Notes: generated from the letters alone by a model not told the origin. DNA of 64,000 bases from Rothia mucilaginosa (GCF_019334805.1 NZ_CP079822.1:1550001-1614000); one strand, 5' to 3'. Positions 15,912 to 25,509 are shown, counted from the stretch's first letter. Made by a program: numbers and translations.

Positions 15912-16865
15912 TTAGAAGTAGTAGGGGTAGTTGGACCAGTCCGGGTCACGCTTCTGCAAGAACGCGTCGCGGCCCTCCACAGCCTCGTCGGTCATGTATG
16001 CCATGCGGGTTGCCTCACCAGCGAAGACCTGCTGGCCGAGCATGCCGTCATCGGGCAGGTTGAAGGCGTACTTGAGCATGCGGATTGCCTGCGGGGACTG
16101 GCGAGCAATGTGCGCCGCGTATTCCAGGCCCTTGTTCTCGAGCTCTGCGTGGGGAACGACGTCGTTGACTGCGCCCATTTCGTACATGCGCTGTGCGTCG
16201 TATTCCTTGGCGAGGAAGAAGATTTCGCGGGCGAACTTCTGACCCACCTGGCGTGCGAGCAGCGCCGAACCGTAGCCTGCGTCGAAGGAGCCGACGGTTG
16301 CGTCGGTCTGCTTGAACTTGCCGTACTCTTCGGAGGCGATGGTCAGGTCAGCAACTACGTGCAGGGAGTGGCCGCCGCCTGCAGCCCAGCCGGAGACGAG
16401 GGCGATAACGACCTTGGGCATGGTGCGGATGAGGCGCTGCACTTCCAGGATGTGCAGTCGGCCTGCGCGTGCCGGGTCGATGCTTTCTGCGGTGTCGCCG
16501 CTGGCGTAGTGGTAGCCGTCGCGACCGCGGATGCGCTGGTCGCCGCCGGAGCAGAATGCCCAGCCACCGTCCTTGGCGGAGGGGCCGTTGCCGGTGAGCA
16601 GTACGGTGCCCACGTTAGAGGTCATGCGGGCGTGGTCGAGGGCGCGGTAGAGCTCGTCCACGGTGTGCGGGCGGAACGCGTTGCGCACCTCGGGGCGGTC
16701 GAATGCGATGCGTACGGTGGGCAGATCGCGTACGATTTCGCCGTTTTCGTCGCGCTCAACCTGGCGGTGGTAGGTGATGTCGGTGAAGTCTTCGAAGCCT
16801 TCGACGACGCGCCAGTCGGCGGGGTTGAAGATGTCCGAGACTTTTTCGGGAAGTTGTGCAGTCAT
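15912..16865 (-). CDS. menB: 1,4-dihydroxy-2-naphthoyl-CoA synthase
   Basis: Crotonase-superfamily enzyme that cyclises o-succinylbenzoyl-CoA. Typical MenB features in the 317 residues: RPEVRNAFRPHTVDELYRA, the GGWAFCSGGDQRIRG oxyanion-hole segment, WAAGGGHSLHVVADLTIAS, and DATVGSFDAGYGSALLARQVG. The C-terminal WSNYPYYF is characteristic. The ATG at 16865 is preferred: TAGAAT stands 7 bases upstream and would give a leaderless transcript, while the GTG/ATG further up adds an unrelated Gln/Pro-rich stretch. Confidence 0.96.
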   Translation of the reverse strand: MTAQLPEKVSDIFNPADWRVVEGFEDFTDITYHRQVERDENGEIVRDLPTVRIAFDRPEVRNAFRPHTVDELYRALDHARMTSNVGTVLLTGNGPSAKDGGWAFCSGGDQRIRGRDGYHYASGDTAESIDPARAGRLHILEVQRLIRTMPKVVIALVSGWAAGGGHSLHVVADLTIASEEYGKFKQTDATVGSFDAGYGSALLARQVGQKFAREIFFLAKEYDAQRMYEMGAVNDVVPHAELENKGLEYAAHIARQSPQAIRMLKYAFNLPDDGMLGQQVFAGEATRMAYMTDEAVEGRDAFLQKRDPDWSNYPYYF

Positions 16866-16878
16866 AGACCCTATTCTA
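16866..16878 (-). promoter_or_regulatory. Leaderless promoter of menB
   Basis: -10 element TAGAAT on the minus strand (16873-16878) ends 7 bases before the ATG; no Shine-Dalgarno sequence is present. Confidence 0.5.
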
Positions 16879-16932
16879 CGTTGCCCGGGCGTTGTCTGAG
16901 GTTGTGGCATGGGTTGCCCAAGCATATAAGAA

Positions 16933-16962
16933 GGCCCGGACCGCGTGTGTGCGGTCCGGGCC
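16933..16962 (-). terminator. Terminator of putP
   Basis: Perfect 12-bp stem GGCCCGGACCGC / GCGGTCCGGGCC with a GTGTGT loop; the minus-strand continuation is TTCTTATATGCT. Confidence 0.85.
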
Positions 16963-17008
16963 GTAGAGGTTGGGTAAGGAACCTTACCCGGTCTCGATTA
17001 TTTGTGGG

Positions 17009-18496
17009 CTACTTGACCTTTGCGAGCTCTACCGCGCGGTCGAACTCTTCGTCAATGACCGGGTTCTTCTTGTAGGTGACCAGGGAGACGATGATTGCGA
17101 CCAGCATTGCCGAAGCGAAGCCGGGAACCATTTCGTAGAGCACGGACTTCATCGGGCTCTGGCCCCAAGCGAATGCCACAACGGCACCGGTAATCATGGA
17201 GGCGAGTGCACCCTGGGTGGTCAGCTTACGCCAGTAGAGGGAGAGCAGAACGGTCGGGCCGAATGCCGAACCGAAGCCCGCCCACGCGAATGCGACTAGC
17301 TGCAGAATCGAGCTGTTCGGGTTCCACGCCAGGGCACCTGCGACCAGTGCCACGATTGCCACGCCTGCACGGCCGAGCCACAGGGACTTGGAAGCGCTGA
17401 GCTTCTTCGAGGAGAAGATACCGTAGAGGTCCTCCACCAGAGCGGAGGAGCACACAATCAGCTGCGAGGAGAGGGTGGACATAATTGCCGCCAAAACCGC
17501 CGCCAGAATCAGACCGGCGATGAAGGGGTGGAAGAGGATCTGCGAGAGGTCCAGGAACACGGATTCTGCGGTTTCGGGGTTGGTGAGGGACGCCTCGGGG
17601 TGGCGTGCAAAGTATGCGATGCCCATGAACGCGCCGCTCAGTGCGCCGAACACGGTCAGGACCATCCAGCTGATACCGATGCGGCGGCCGGACTTAGCGT
17701 CTGCGGGGGTGCGCATTGCCATGAATCGCACGATAATGTGCGGCTGGCCGAAGTAGCCCAGACCCCACGCGAGGGACGAAACAATACCGGCGAAGGTGGT
17801 GCCCGCGAAGATGCTCAGCGCGTCGGGGCGTACCTGGCTGATGGACTCAACCACGGGGCCTACACCGCCGAGGTCAATGATGGTGATGACCGGAACGGCG
17901 ATCAGCGCTGCGAGCATGAGCAGACCCTGAACCATGTCAGTGTAGGATGCGCCCATGAAGCCGCCGAAGAGCGTGTAGAACACGGTGATGCCTGCCAGCA
18001 GGAGCATACCGGTGTGGTATTCCTGGCCGAAGGAGGACTTGAAGAACAGGCCGCCGGAGACCATACCGGAGGAGACGTAGAAGGTGAAGAACACCAGAAT
18101 CACGACACCGGAGACGATGCGCAGCACGCGCTTGGTGTCATGGAGGCGGTTGCTCAGGAAGACGGGGACGGTCACGGCGTCGCCTGCTACTTCGGTGTAG
18201 CTACGCAGTCGCGGTGCCACGAACTTCCAGTTGCACCATGCGCCGATGGTCAGACCGACGGCGAGCCATGCCTGGGAGAGGCCGCTGAGGTAGACGGCGC
18301 CGGGCAGACCCATGAGGAGCCAACCGGACATGTCGGAGGCGCCCGCTGAGAGAGCGGCGACGGTGGGGGAGAGCTGTCGCCCGCCCAGCACATAGTCGTC
18401 AAGACTGTTGTTTTTGCTATTTGCCCATAGGCCGATTGCGATCATGGCAACAAAATAAATCGCCAGCGCGATGACCTGGTATGTACTCGCGGCCAT
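17009..18496 (-). CDS. putP: Sodium/proline symporter
   Basis: SSS-family secondary transporter of 495 residues with about 13 membrane segments. The N-terminus (IYFVAMIAIGLWA, then DDYVLGGRQLSPTVAALSAGASDMSGWLLMGLPGAVY) is the PutP hallmark, including the conserved SAGASDMSGWL sodium and substrate site. SSLAWGLGYFGQPHIIVRFMA and STLSSQLIVCSSALVEDLY are also family blocks. GGAGAGAAGGAACATT precedes the ATG. It would import proline with Na+. It is transcribed as a single gene with its own terminator. Confidence 0.95.
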   Translation of the reverse strand: MAASTYQVIALAIYFVAMIAIGLWANSKNNSLDDYVLGGRQLSPTVAALSAGASDMSGWLLMGLPGAVYLSGLSQAWLAVGLTIGAWCNWKFVAPRLRSYTEVAGDAVTVPVFLSNRLHDTKRVLRIVSGVVILVFFTFYVSSGMVSGGLFFKSSFGQEYHTGMLLLAGITVFYTLFGGFMGASYTDMVQGLLMLAALIAVPVITIIDLGGVGPVVESISQVRPDALSIFAGTTFAGIVSSLAWGLGYFGQPHIIVRFMAMRTPADAKSGRRIGISWMVLTVFGALSGAFMGIAYFARHPEASLTNPETAESVFLDLSQILFHPFIAGLILAAVLAAIMSTLSSQLIVCSSALVEDLYGIFSSKKLSASKSLWLGRAGVAIVALVAGALAWNPNSSILQLVAFAWAGFGSAFGPTVLLSLYWRKLTTQGALASMITGAVVAFAWGQSPMKSVLYEMVPGFASAMLVAIIVSLVTYKKNPVIDEEFDRAVELAKVK

Positions 18497-18877
18497 AATG
18501 TTCCTTCTCTCCTGGTGATAGTGTGCGCCTGTGTGTATTTATGCGCTACCCCATAACTTTATGAGTGGCATAGGATACAGTCTAGGCTCTGAGGGGCTGA
18601 AAATAAAGTCTATTTGACGTCTAGGAATGGGAAGCTGTGGAATAAATATGTATTTGCTGTGTAAATTCCATGGTCGTACAGGTGGGGTGCTGTGGGAGCG
18701 TGTGCGAAAAAGTGCCCGAAAAATCCCTGGATTTCAGGGTTTCGGGCACTTGAGTGAAAGATATATAGTTGAAAAGCAACGCAAACGCTCAACGGCATAT
18801 GCATCTAAAACGAATTAAACGAAAAATTTAAAAGCCGTTCGGAGTGTTGAACTGTTACACAACAATGTCACAGAGGC
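18497..18877. other. Intergenic region with terminator only
   Basis: About 380 bases between the 5' end of putP and the 3' end of gluQ. Apart from the gluQ terminator and the putP promoter region I see nothing coding; the short frames here have no ribosome binding site. Confidence 0.5.
18710..18751 (-). terminator. Probable terminator of gluQ
   Basis: 12-bp stem AAGTGCCCGAAA / TTTCGGGCACTT with inner CCCTG/CAGGG stem; the minus strand continues TTTTCGCAC. It is 127 bases after the gluQ stop. Confidence 0.75.
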
Positions 18878-19903
18878 TTAGAGATCCCTCACGACCCACG
18901 GCTCAGAAGCCATACGAGCCGGGTCAAAACGCTCCAAAATCGCCGCCGCATTGGGCACCGGAACATCCGCCGAATGGGTGGAGCCATCGGCGTTATACAC
19001 CGGAATAGACGCGGCAATCCACCCCAAAATTGTCGGAATTTCAACACCGGCCTCACGCAGCTGCGGCAGGGTTACTGCGCCATCACGCTTCGCCAGGCGC
19101 TTACCCTCCTCATTCAGTGCCAGCGGCACGTGAGCGTAACGCGGCTGCGTCAAACCCAAAAGCTGCGCCAAATACGACTGGCGAGGCGCCGAAGGGAGCA
19201 GATCATCACCGCGCACAATCTGCTCAACCCCCACAAATGCATCATCCACTACGGAGGTCAGGTTATAGGCGTAGGTGCCATCATTGCGCATCAGCACAAA
19301 ATCATCCACCAGCCCCGTGTAGGTGCCGTAAAAATCATCCTGTACCGTGTAGCTCGTGCACTCGGTGCGCAGACGCAGAGCCGGTGGACGCTGAGCACGG
19401 CGCTCCTCCCGCTGCGCTTTGCTCAGCTCGCGGCAGGTACCCGGGTATGCGCCCGGCGCACCGTGCGGGGCACTCGAAGCCTCCTGAATTTCGCGGCGGG
19501 TACAGAAGCACTCATAGACGAGGTTTGCCTCGCGCAGCTGCGCAACCGCCTGCTCATAGGCGGCAAGGCGCGTGCTCTGGTACAGCACACCTGCTTCCTT
19601 GCCCTCGGTGCTTTCGCTGCCCTCAATACGCTCTGCCGGGGCGCCGGGGCTTGCATCCCAATCCAGACCCAGCGCCGCCAAATCAGCGATCTGACGCTCC
19701 GCAGCACCCGGGCGCACGCGATCCAAATCCTCCACGCGCAGATAGAAGGGCTTGCCACCGCGGCGAGCCATCGCCCACGCCAAAATAGCGGTACGCAAAT
19801 TACCCAGATGCAAATCCCCCGAGGGGGAGGGGGCGTAGCGTCCGGTACCGCTGGGGAAAGGCTGAGCTGAGGGATTAGAAGACGGGGTAGGGGAAGAAGT
19901 CAT
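18878..19903 (-). CDS. gluQ: Glutamyl-Q tRNA(Asp) synthetase
   Basis: A truncated glutamyl-tRNA synthetase paralogue that activates Glu and transfers it to queuosine in tRNA-Asp. The 341 residues include only the catalytic domain, without the anticodon-binding domain. Motifs: GRYAPSPSGDLHLGNLRTAI (HIGH-like HLGN), the zinc-site segment YECFCTRREI...YPGTCREL, and KRLAKRDG as KMSKS counterpart. ATAGGAGT directly precedes the ATG, so the start is firm. It is transcribed alone. Confidence 0.95.
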   Translation of the reverse strand: MTSSPTPSSNPSAQPFPSGTGRYAPSPSGDLHLGNLRTAILAWAMARRGGKPFYLRVEDLDRVRPGAAERQIADLAALGLDWDASPGAPAERIEGSESTEGKEAGVLYQSTRLAAYEQAVAQLREANLVYECFCTRREIQEASSAPHGAPGAYPGTCRELSKAQREERRAQRPPALRLRTECTSYTVQDDFYGTYTGLVDDFVLMRNDGTYAYNLTSVVDDAFVGVEQIVRGDDLLPSAPRQSYLAQLLGLTQPRYAHVPLALNEEGKRLAKRDGAVTLPQLREAGVEIPTILGWIAASIPVYNADGSTHSADVPVPNAAAILERFDPARMASEPWVVRDL

Positions 19904-20210
19904 ACTCCTATCCTATAGGGGCGTTAGATGCGGGTTAACCGTGCGCACGACTCTAGGTTGAGTGGCATCGTGGCATAAATATTGCTTCTACGGATGCGCG
20001 CCGGGCTTTTCGAGAGGCTCTTTTGGTGATGATGTGCTGTTCAAACAATCCGGAGAGGTTGATAAGGCTCACCACTTTCTTATCGCTAGAGATAATTTTG
20101 TGCAAAATAATTCACTTTCATTGCCTTGAATTGTTACCGAACAGTAAAATTCTGTTCTCTGAAGCCCGAATAACTCCTCAGCCGCTAAAAATTCCAGTAG
20201 GGTTGTATCT
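19904..20210 (+). promoter_or_regulatory. AT-rich promoter region of the MBL gene
   Basis: No gene present. Likely promoter: -35 TTGCCT (20121-20126), 18-base spacer, -10 TAAAAT (20145-20150), leaving a ~55-base leader. A small AACAG/CTGTT dyad overlaps the -10 and could be an operator. Confidence 0.45.
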
Positions 20211-21119
20211 ATGGCTCGTACTATTGAACTCGCAGACGGCGTGTACCGCATTGCGACCGACAACTACCGACTGAACACCGGACTGGTCCTCGGACTGGAA
20301 CGTGCACTAGTCGTAGATACCGGCGCAGGTCCCCGTCAGGCAACCGAAATTTATGATGAGGTTCGCCGTCTCACGCGCCTTCCTATTACCGTTGTAAACA
20401 CTCACGGACACTATGAGCGTTTCTTCGGCAACGATGTTTTCGCGGCAATGGGTACCGAAGAATTCTGGGCGCATCCTCGCGCCGCGCGTGCAATCCGTAA
20501 ATACGGTGAGGCGCAGCGTCCCTACGTCGAGACGCTGGAACCGGAAATGGCACACAATCAGGGTGCCGCCACCAATATTGTTGTTCCCAACCGCCTGGTC
20601 GCCAATAGGGGCGACGGCATCACTTTCACCCCCATCGACCTGGGTGAGCGTAGCGCAACCCTCATGTACATGGGACCCGGCCACACCGACGGTGACATTA
20701 TGGTCGGTGTTGAGGATGTGCTGTTCATGGGCGGTCTGATTGAAGAGGGTACCGACCCCTACTTTGAGGATTCTTTCCCCGACCGTTGGATTGATACTCT
20801 CGGTGCCGTGCTCGAATTTGATCGCTACCGCGTGTTTGTGCCCGGTAACGGTGAGCCGGTAGACCGCACCTTCGTGGAGCGTGAGCGTAACACCATGGTG
20901 ACCGCTATTGAGTCGATTCGTTCCTCCACTTTAAATCGTGATGACGAGGCGACGACCGCGGCAATGTATAAGCTGCCGTATGCACCGGGTGCTACTCGCT
21001 TCCTGCTGGATCGTTTGGCTCAGCTTGAAGGTGCACCGGTAGCGGCATATCTCGAAGCGGATCACCCGGACACCAGTGGTTTCACGGGTCCGATTACTCT
21101 GGGTCAGGCTTCGTACTAA
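20211..21119 (+). CDS. Metallo-beta-lactamase-fold protein with degenerate metal site
   Basis: The 302 residues follow the MBL fold: strand VVDTGAG (35-40), the first His motif at 65-70, GPGHTDGD (H158), then LFMGGL and VFVPGNGEP. The canonical HxHxDH is H65-G-H67-Y-E69-R70 (Asp to Glu, His to Arg). The bridging Asp in LFxGD is Gly174. The last ligand, normally His in PGHG, is Asn213. At least four of the usual dizinc ligands are therefore replaced, while three His remain. It may bind one metal, use another chemistry or be a non-catalytic binder. The C-terminal 80 residues form a helical extension. Transcribed alone from an AT-rich promoter region. Confidence 0.85.
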   Translation: MARTIELADGVYRIATDNYRLNTGLVLGLERALVVDTGAGPRQATEIYDEVRRLTRLPITVVNTHGHYERFFGNDVFAAMGTEEFWAHPRAARAIRKYGEAQRPYVETLEPEMAHNQGAATNIVVPNRLVANRGDGITFTPIDLGERSATLMYMGPGHTDGDIMVGVEDVLFMGGLIEEGTDPYFEDSFPDRWIDTLGAVLEFDRYRVFVPGNGEPVDRTFVERERNTMVTAIESIRSSTLNRDDEATTAAMYKLPYAPGATRFLLDRLAQLEGAPVAAYLEADHPDTSGFTGPITLGQASY

Positions 21120-21157
21120 AACCCCGTATGCAATATGCCTCATGGGGTATAAATACA

Positions 21158-21200
21158 GGTGAGGGCTGGTTTCTATGATAGAAACCAGCCCTCACCTTTT
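21158..21200. terminator. Bidirectional terminator after the MBL gene
   Basis: Perfect 16-bp stem GGTGAGGGCTGGTTTC / GAAACCAGCCCTCACC with loop TATGATA, followed by TTTT on the plus strand. Confidence 0.92.
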
Positions 21201-21227
21201 ATATGCCCATAACCTTAAGGCACGTAT

Positions 21228-22247
21228 TTAGCGCTGAACGTACTGGGCGCGCATAGCCTCGCAATCAGCCTTCAAAGAAGTCGGGACTTCACCCATTGCC
21301 TCGCAAAGCTGCACGAAACGGTGACGCCAATCCAGATGCTGCAGCGCCTGACGAATCTGATGCTCACCCTGCGCCGGAGTCCAGCGGGAGACCGCATCGG
21401 CAACCTGCGCGAGGCCCGCGCGTGCATCCGCGTGATCAATGTCGATGGTCGCGCCATCCCAAAGGATTTCACGTACGGTGGTGGTGTTCGGAACCTTGCC
21501 GACCACGGTCACGCCCGAAGCCAGGGCGTCGGTCCAACGACCGGTGATGTACTCCTTGGTCGGGTGAGTGTACGGCGCCGGGCTGACCGAAGTGGAGAAC
21601 GCCAGCAGGAACTTCGCGCGGTTCAGAGAATTCTGCAGGTGCTGAGCCGACTCGCGGTCATTTGCACCGAAGGGCGGGCGGCCCTCAAAGCTCAGACCCA
21701 GCTCCGCGGCGAGGGCGGCAGTCGCCTCGTCATCTTCGTAGGCGGCGGGCTGACGGCCCACGCGCAGCAGGTCGGTGCTCTTCGACTCCAGCGCAGCCAG
21801 ACGGTCGCTGAACTTGCTCCAAACATCCGCACCCCAGGGCAGAACGCCGGGAGTCTTCACGCCCGCGGCAGTCCAGGGCTGAACGTCATCAACGTCCGCA
21901 ACGAAAATACGGTCGTAGGTGGAGGACTTAGCCACCGCGGGAATACGGTCATCCCAGAAGCTATCAATCACCCAGCCGTAAATCGCGCCGTAGCGGCGGA
22001 ACGCGAAGGAACGCTGCGAAATGGCGTACAGCTGACCGGGATCAGAAGCAATCACCAGGCAACGCTTCGAGCCACCCTTGAGGCGGGGCAGACGGGCCAG
22101 AAGCTTCGTTTCCTTGCCGAGGGATGCGCCCACATCCACGGTGTGTACGGTGCCGCCGGTGTAGCGGGCGAGAAGCTCCGCCATGGCGTGTACGGGAACC
22201 CAACCGGCTCCGGAGGGGACAGCAACAATAATATCGAGTGAGCTCAT
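21228..22247 (-). CDS. Glycosyltransferase-like protein (GT-B type)
   Basis: The 339-residue product begins DIIVAVPSGAGWVPVHAMAELLARY, an N-terminal Rossmann-like strand-loop-helix. The C-terminal half has the arrangement of GT-B donor domains (FLLAFSTSVSPAPYTHPTKEYITGRWTDALASGVTVVG, where the E of KEYITGRW would correspond to the nucleotide-sugar ligand). The substrate cannot be told. AAGGAATCTC precedes the ATG at 22247. A single-gene unit sharing the terminator at 21158-21196 with the MBL gene. Confidence 0.7.
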   Translation of the reverse strand: MSSLDIIVAVPSGAGWVPVHAMAELLARYTGGTVHTVDVGASLGKETKLLARLPRLKGGSKRCLVIASDPGQLYAISQRSFAFRRYGAIYGWVIDSFWDDRIPAVAKSSTYDRIFVADVDDVQPWTAAGVKTPGVLPWGADVWSKFSDRLAALESKSTDLLRVGRQPAAYEDDEATAALAAELGLSFEGRPPFGANDRESAQHLQNSLNRAKFLLAFSTSVSPAPYTHPTKEYITGRWTDALASGVTVVGKVPNTTTVREILWDGATIDIDHADARAGLAQVADAVSRWTPAQGEHQIRQALQHLDWRHRFVQLCEAMGEVPTSLKADCEAMRAQYVQR

Positions 22248-22524
22248 GAGATTCCTTGGGAGCAACGCCCGCCGCATGCACCGGGCTCACCGGGGTAAAC
22301 CCCCGGGTCGCGCATGGTGCGTATCAGCGGCGAGAGCGTGAATGTCAATAAATGATAGATAGGGTGCCGTACGTCAGCAGGCGCGCAAAAAACACGAATG
22401 CAACGGCGAGTGAAACCGCTACGACCGGCTAGCTTTCAGCCACGGAAGGCTACGGCACAGGTAATTTTCAGTATATCGTTCAACCCTGCGCACGGGGCTT
22501 AGCCTGCTGCCTTTAGAAACAGTT

Positions 22525-24375
22525 TTAGGGTGTGTGAATGCGCACCTCAACGCCCGATTCGGTGCCAAACCCGGCAGCCATGCGCGCCAAATCAGTGTTC
22601 GGGGCGGCAGCCACCGTGAAGAAACGGTCCACAGCGGCGGTGAACTGCTCCTGACGAGCCATATCACCGTGTTCAAGGGTCGTGAAAATACCGCCACCGG
22701 CATCGTCAAAGACCTCAACACGCAGCTCGGGAAGAAGCTCCGTATTCGGCAGGTTCAGCGAGGACACATCGTGCTGGAAGGTCAGGTCACCGCACAGCAG
22801 GGTCACCGGCAGGGCGGTACCACCAATGACCGGGAGGGAGTTCTCATCCACACCGGCAGGGTAGTAGCCAGACAGAGACACGCCAATAGCGGTCGCAATT
22901 GTGCCGTCAATACCGGCAAGACCGCGATTAGCAAACACGCGCGCGGGGGCGGGCTCGCCCAGGGCGGGGGCTGCCGCATCCAAATCACGCACCAGGTTTG
23001 AGGATCCCAGTACGAGCAGGCGGCGCTGAGCCACCGCATCCTGCCAGACGCGGCGGGCGTAGGAGCGGCCAGCGGTGCGGTTGCGGTAATCGGTGTAGTC
23101 AACCGAGCTCTCAGCGCTGTCTACTGAACTCTCAGCACCCGGGTGTTCGTAGGCGGCAATGGCGCCCAGGCACTCATCCTGCAGCTCGCGGGCGGGCTCA
23201 ACCCACTGCTCTAGCCAGCTCAGCTCGTCCACCAGCTCATCAGCGGCAGCAGAGGATGCGCACGCAAACTCGGCGAGCTCGTGCGGGGTCGACAGCTCCA
23301 CGAAGGAGCGAGCGCCCGGCTCGTACCAGCTGGCGCGGCGCGGGGCGTAGAACGCGCACTGAATATCTTTGCGTTCCAGCAATGCGGTAATCGGGCGCGA
23401 AAGCGTCGGGTGGCCGAAGAGCACCACACGCTCAATCTGCGCGGCGGGCTTGAAGGACGCATCGCCGAGCAGCTGCGGGTAGTGAGGAATGGAGGTTACG
23501 CCGTGGCGCGCCTCGGAGGAAGGCTCCGCAAACAGCGGCAGGTCCAGCACACGCGCAAACTCAGCCGCGAACTCACCGGCACCATCAGCGGCAACCACCA
23601 CGGTGCGGTGCGCCGGGGTGAACTCCGCCAGGTCCGCCTGCGCCTCCAAAGAATCCAGAAGCCAACGCTGCTCAGCGCTGGAGAGCCCGGAACCTTCAGC
23701 GCGGGCGGCGCGGGTGCGGCCCTCAGCCTGCGGGTCGTAATCCTCCAGCAGGCTCTGTGCCCACTGCGGCAGCATCTGCGCAAAACGGCCAGAGGGGGTC
23801 AGCGGCGTATCGAAACAAATGTTCAGGTGCACCGGGCCAATCGGTTCCGTCGACTGCTTGCGCCAGTGTTCGGCGCTACGACCGGTCAGCGCATTCAGGC
23901 AGGCGGCAAAGGCCTGAGTCTGCTCGCCCTCCACCTGCTCGGGGTAGGAGGTCAGATCAGCTTCAGCGCGCACAAAAGGATGGAAGAAACTCGCCTGACG
24001 GGTCGTCTGATTCACACCGCTACCGCGCAGACGCTCTGGACGGTCCGCGCTCAGCACCGCCAGGGGCACGCCGGCGTGGTACGCCTCCATGACGGCGGGC
24101 ATGTACTCGCCCAGTGCCGTACCGGAGGTGCACACCAGACCCACGGGCTGGCCGGATGCTTTGGCAATACCCAGGGCGGTAAAGGCTGCACTTCGCTCGT
24201 CCACGCGCACGTGCGCAATGAGCGCGCCGGCTTCAGCGGCGGCGGCAATAGCGTACGCAAGAGGTGCACTGCGGGAACCCGGAGACACGACAACATGCCG
24301 CATACCGGCACGAATTAGCGAATCGAGCACGGATACTGCGGTGAGCATGGTGGGGGTTGAGCGGTTTTCAGTCAC
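22525..24375 (-). CDS. menD: SEPHCHC synthase (menaquinone step 1 after isochorismate)
   Basis: Thiamine-diphosphate enzyme that adds succinic semialdehyde (from 2-oxoglutarate) to isochorismate. At 616 residues it has the MenD layout: N-terminal pyrimidine domain with VVVSPGSRSAPLAYA (27-41) and HVRVDERSAAFTALGIAKASG carrying the catalytic Glu; a middle domain; and a C-terminal PP domain with NRGLAGIDGTIATAIGVSL and LLCGDLTFQHDVSSL (Mg/TPP GDLxxxxD). The GTG at 24375 lies six bases after a TAGAAT -10 element, so it is probably translated from a leaderless mRNA. menC lies upstream on the same strand. Confidence 0.96.
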   Translation of the reverse strand: MTENRSTPTMLTAVSVLDSLIRAGMRHVVVSPGSRSAPLAYAIAAAAEAGALIAHVRVDERSAAFTALGIAKASGQPVGLVCTSGTALGEYMPAVMEAYHAGVPLAVLSADRPERLRGSGVNQTTRQASFFHPFVRAEADLTSYPEQVEGEQTQAFAACLNALTGRSAEHWRKQSTEPIGPVHLNICFDTPLTPSGRFAQMLPQWAQSLLEDYDPQAEGRTRAARAEGSGLSSAEQRWLLDSLEAQADLAEFTPAHRTVVVAADGAGEFAAEFARVLDLPLFAEPSSEARHGVTSIPHYPQLLGDASFKPAAQIERVVLFGHPTLSRPITALLERKDIQCAFYAPRRASWYEPGARSFVELSTPHELAEFACASSAAADELVDELSWLEQWVEPARELQDECLGAIAAYEHPGAESSVDSAESSVDYTDYRNRTAGRSYARRVWQDAVAQRRLLVLGSSNLVRDLDAAAPALGEPAPARVFANRGLAGIDGTIATAIGVSLSGYYPAGVDENSLPVIGGTALPVTLLCGDLTFQHDVSSLNLPNTELLPELRVEVFDDAGGGIFTTLEHGDMARQEQFTAAVDRFFTVAAAPNTDLARMAAGFGTESGVEVRIHTP

Positions 24376-24387
24376 CGTACCATTCTA
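24376..24387 (-). promoter_or_regulatory. Leaderless promoter of menD
   Basis: TAGAAT on the minus strand (24382-24387) is followed by six bases and then the GTG start. No Shine-Dalgarno site. Confidence 0.5.
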
Positions 24388-24453
24388 ATGCCGTAAGGTT
24401 TTTCATTCAGTTATGGTTACCCTTCACGGGTGCAACCTTGATAACTACAGTCT

Positions 24454-25509
24454 TTACAGTCCGGAGGCGCGTTCCAGTACCCGGTAGCAGGCAGTGACTC
24501 GCTCCACCCACCACTGGCGGGTCTGCTCATCGGTGGCAAGACGCTCCAGGCGCTGCGGGCTGGGGGTGATGGCGCGCAGGTCCATGAACCCGTCACGGGC
24601 GATGAGCGGCTCATCGGTGACGTCCTCAGCCATGAGGGAGACCGTGCCCAGACCGCACCCGTACTTCAAAGTCGGAAGGGAAGCCGCCAGGGACGCACCG
24701 ACACCAATGCCCACCGAAGACTCCAACGCAGAAGAAACCACCGCCGGAAGCTGCGCCTGCTCCACCAGCGCGAGCGCACGGCGTACACCGCCCAGAGGTG
24801 CCGCCTTAATAACCATCAGGTCCGCGGCGTTCGCGCGCGCCACCTTCAGCGGGTCTTCCGCCTTACGAATCGACTCGTCCGCGGCAATGCGGGCGGGCAG
24901 CCTCTCCTTAGCAATGGCAAAGCGGAGCGCAGCCATATCCTCAATGGATGCCACGGGCTGCTCTGCGTAGATAATGTCGTACTCACAGAGCTTGCGCAGT
25001 GCATCAAGGGCACCGCCGAGGGTGTAGCCCATGTTCGCGTCCACCTTCAGACGCGCATTCGGGAGGGCATCTCGTGCCGCCGCCACGCGGGCAATATCGT
25101 CGGCGAGGCTCTGACCCTTCTCAGCCACCTTGATTTTGAGTTCCTGAATCTCGCCCTCGTACTTGGCGAGCACCTGCGGAACACGCTCCGCCGGTACTGC
25201 TGGCAGGGTCGCGTTCAGCGGGATGCGCGTACGCACCGGCTCCGGTGCGGGCAGCCACGCCGCCTCCAACGCGCAGGCAAGCCACGCGGCAGACTCCTGC
25301 GCACCGTACTCGAGGAAGGGCGCGAACTCGCCCCAGCCGTGCGGGCCGCGAATCAGCGCGCTCTGGCGGCTATTGACCCCGCGGAAGGTGACCGTCATCG
25401 GAATTTCGACCGTGAACAGGTTTTCCAGAACCTCCTGCAGTGGCGGCAGGGGAGTGTTCGTGAGGTGAAAACCGTAGCCGAGAGGCGGCACGCTCATACT
25501 GGTGTTCAA
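24454..25509 (-). CDS. menC: o-Succinylbenzoate synthase
   Basis: Enolase-superfamily dehydratase of menaquinone synthesis. Motifs in order: KIKVAEKG (KxK catalytic lysine pair), LKVDANMGYT, YAEQPV and IAADESIRK (the three Mg ligands Asp, Glu, Asp), and MVIKAAPLGG (second lysine). Start: TTG at 25509 with AGAAGGG eight bases upstream gives 351 residues; ATG at 25497 is four codons further in. It lies 78 bases upstream of menD on the same strand, though menD appears to have its own promoter. Confidence 0.93.
   Translation of the reverse strand: MNTSMSVPPLGYGFHLTNTPLPPLQEVLENLFTVEIPMTVTFRGVNSRQSALIRGPHGWGEFAPFLEYGAQESAAWLACALEAAWLPAPEPVRTRIPLNATLPAVPAERVPQVLAKYEGEIQELKIKVAEKGQSLADDIARVAAARDALPNARLKVDANMGYTLGGALDALRKLCEYDIIYAEQPVASIEDMAALRFAIAKERLPARIAADESIRKAEDPLKVARANAADLMVIKAAPLGGVRRALALVEQAQLPAVVSSALESSVGIGVGASLAASLPTLKYGCGLGTVSLMAEDVTDEPLIARDGFMDLRAITPSPQRLERLATDEQTRQWWVERVTACYRVLERASGL

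Noticed and set aside
18610..18804. 64-codon minus-strand frame between putP and gluQ
   Set aside because: It crosses the gluQ terminator hairpin and has no binding site.
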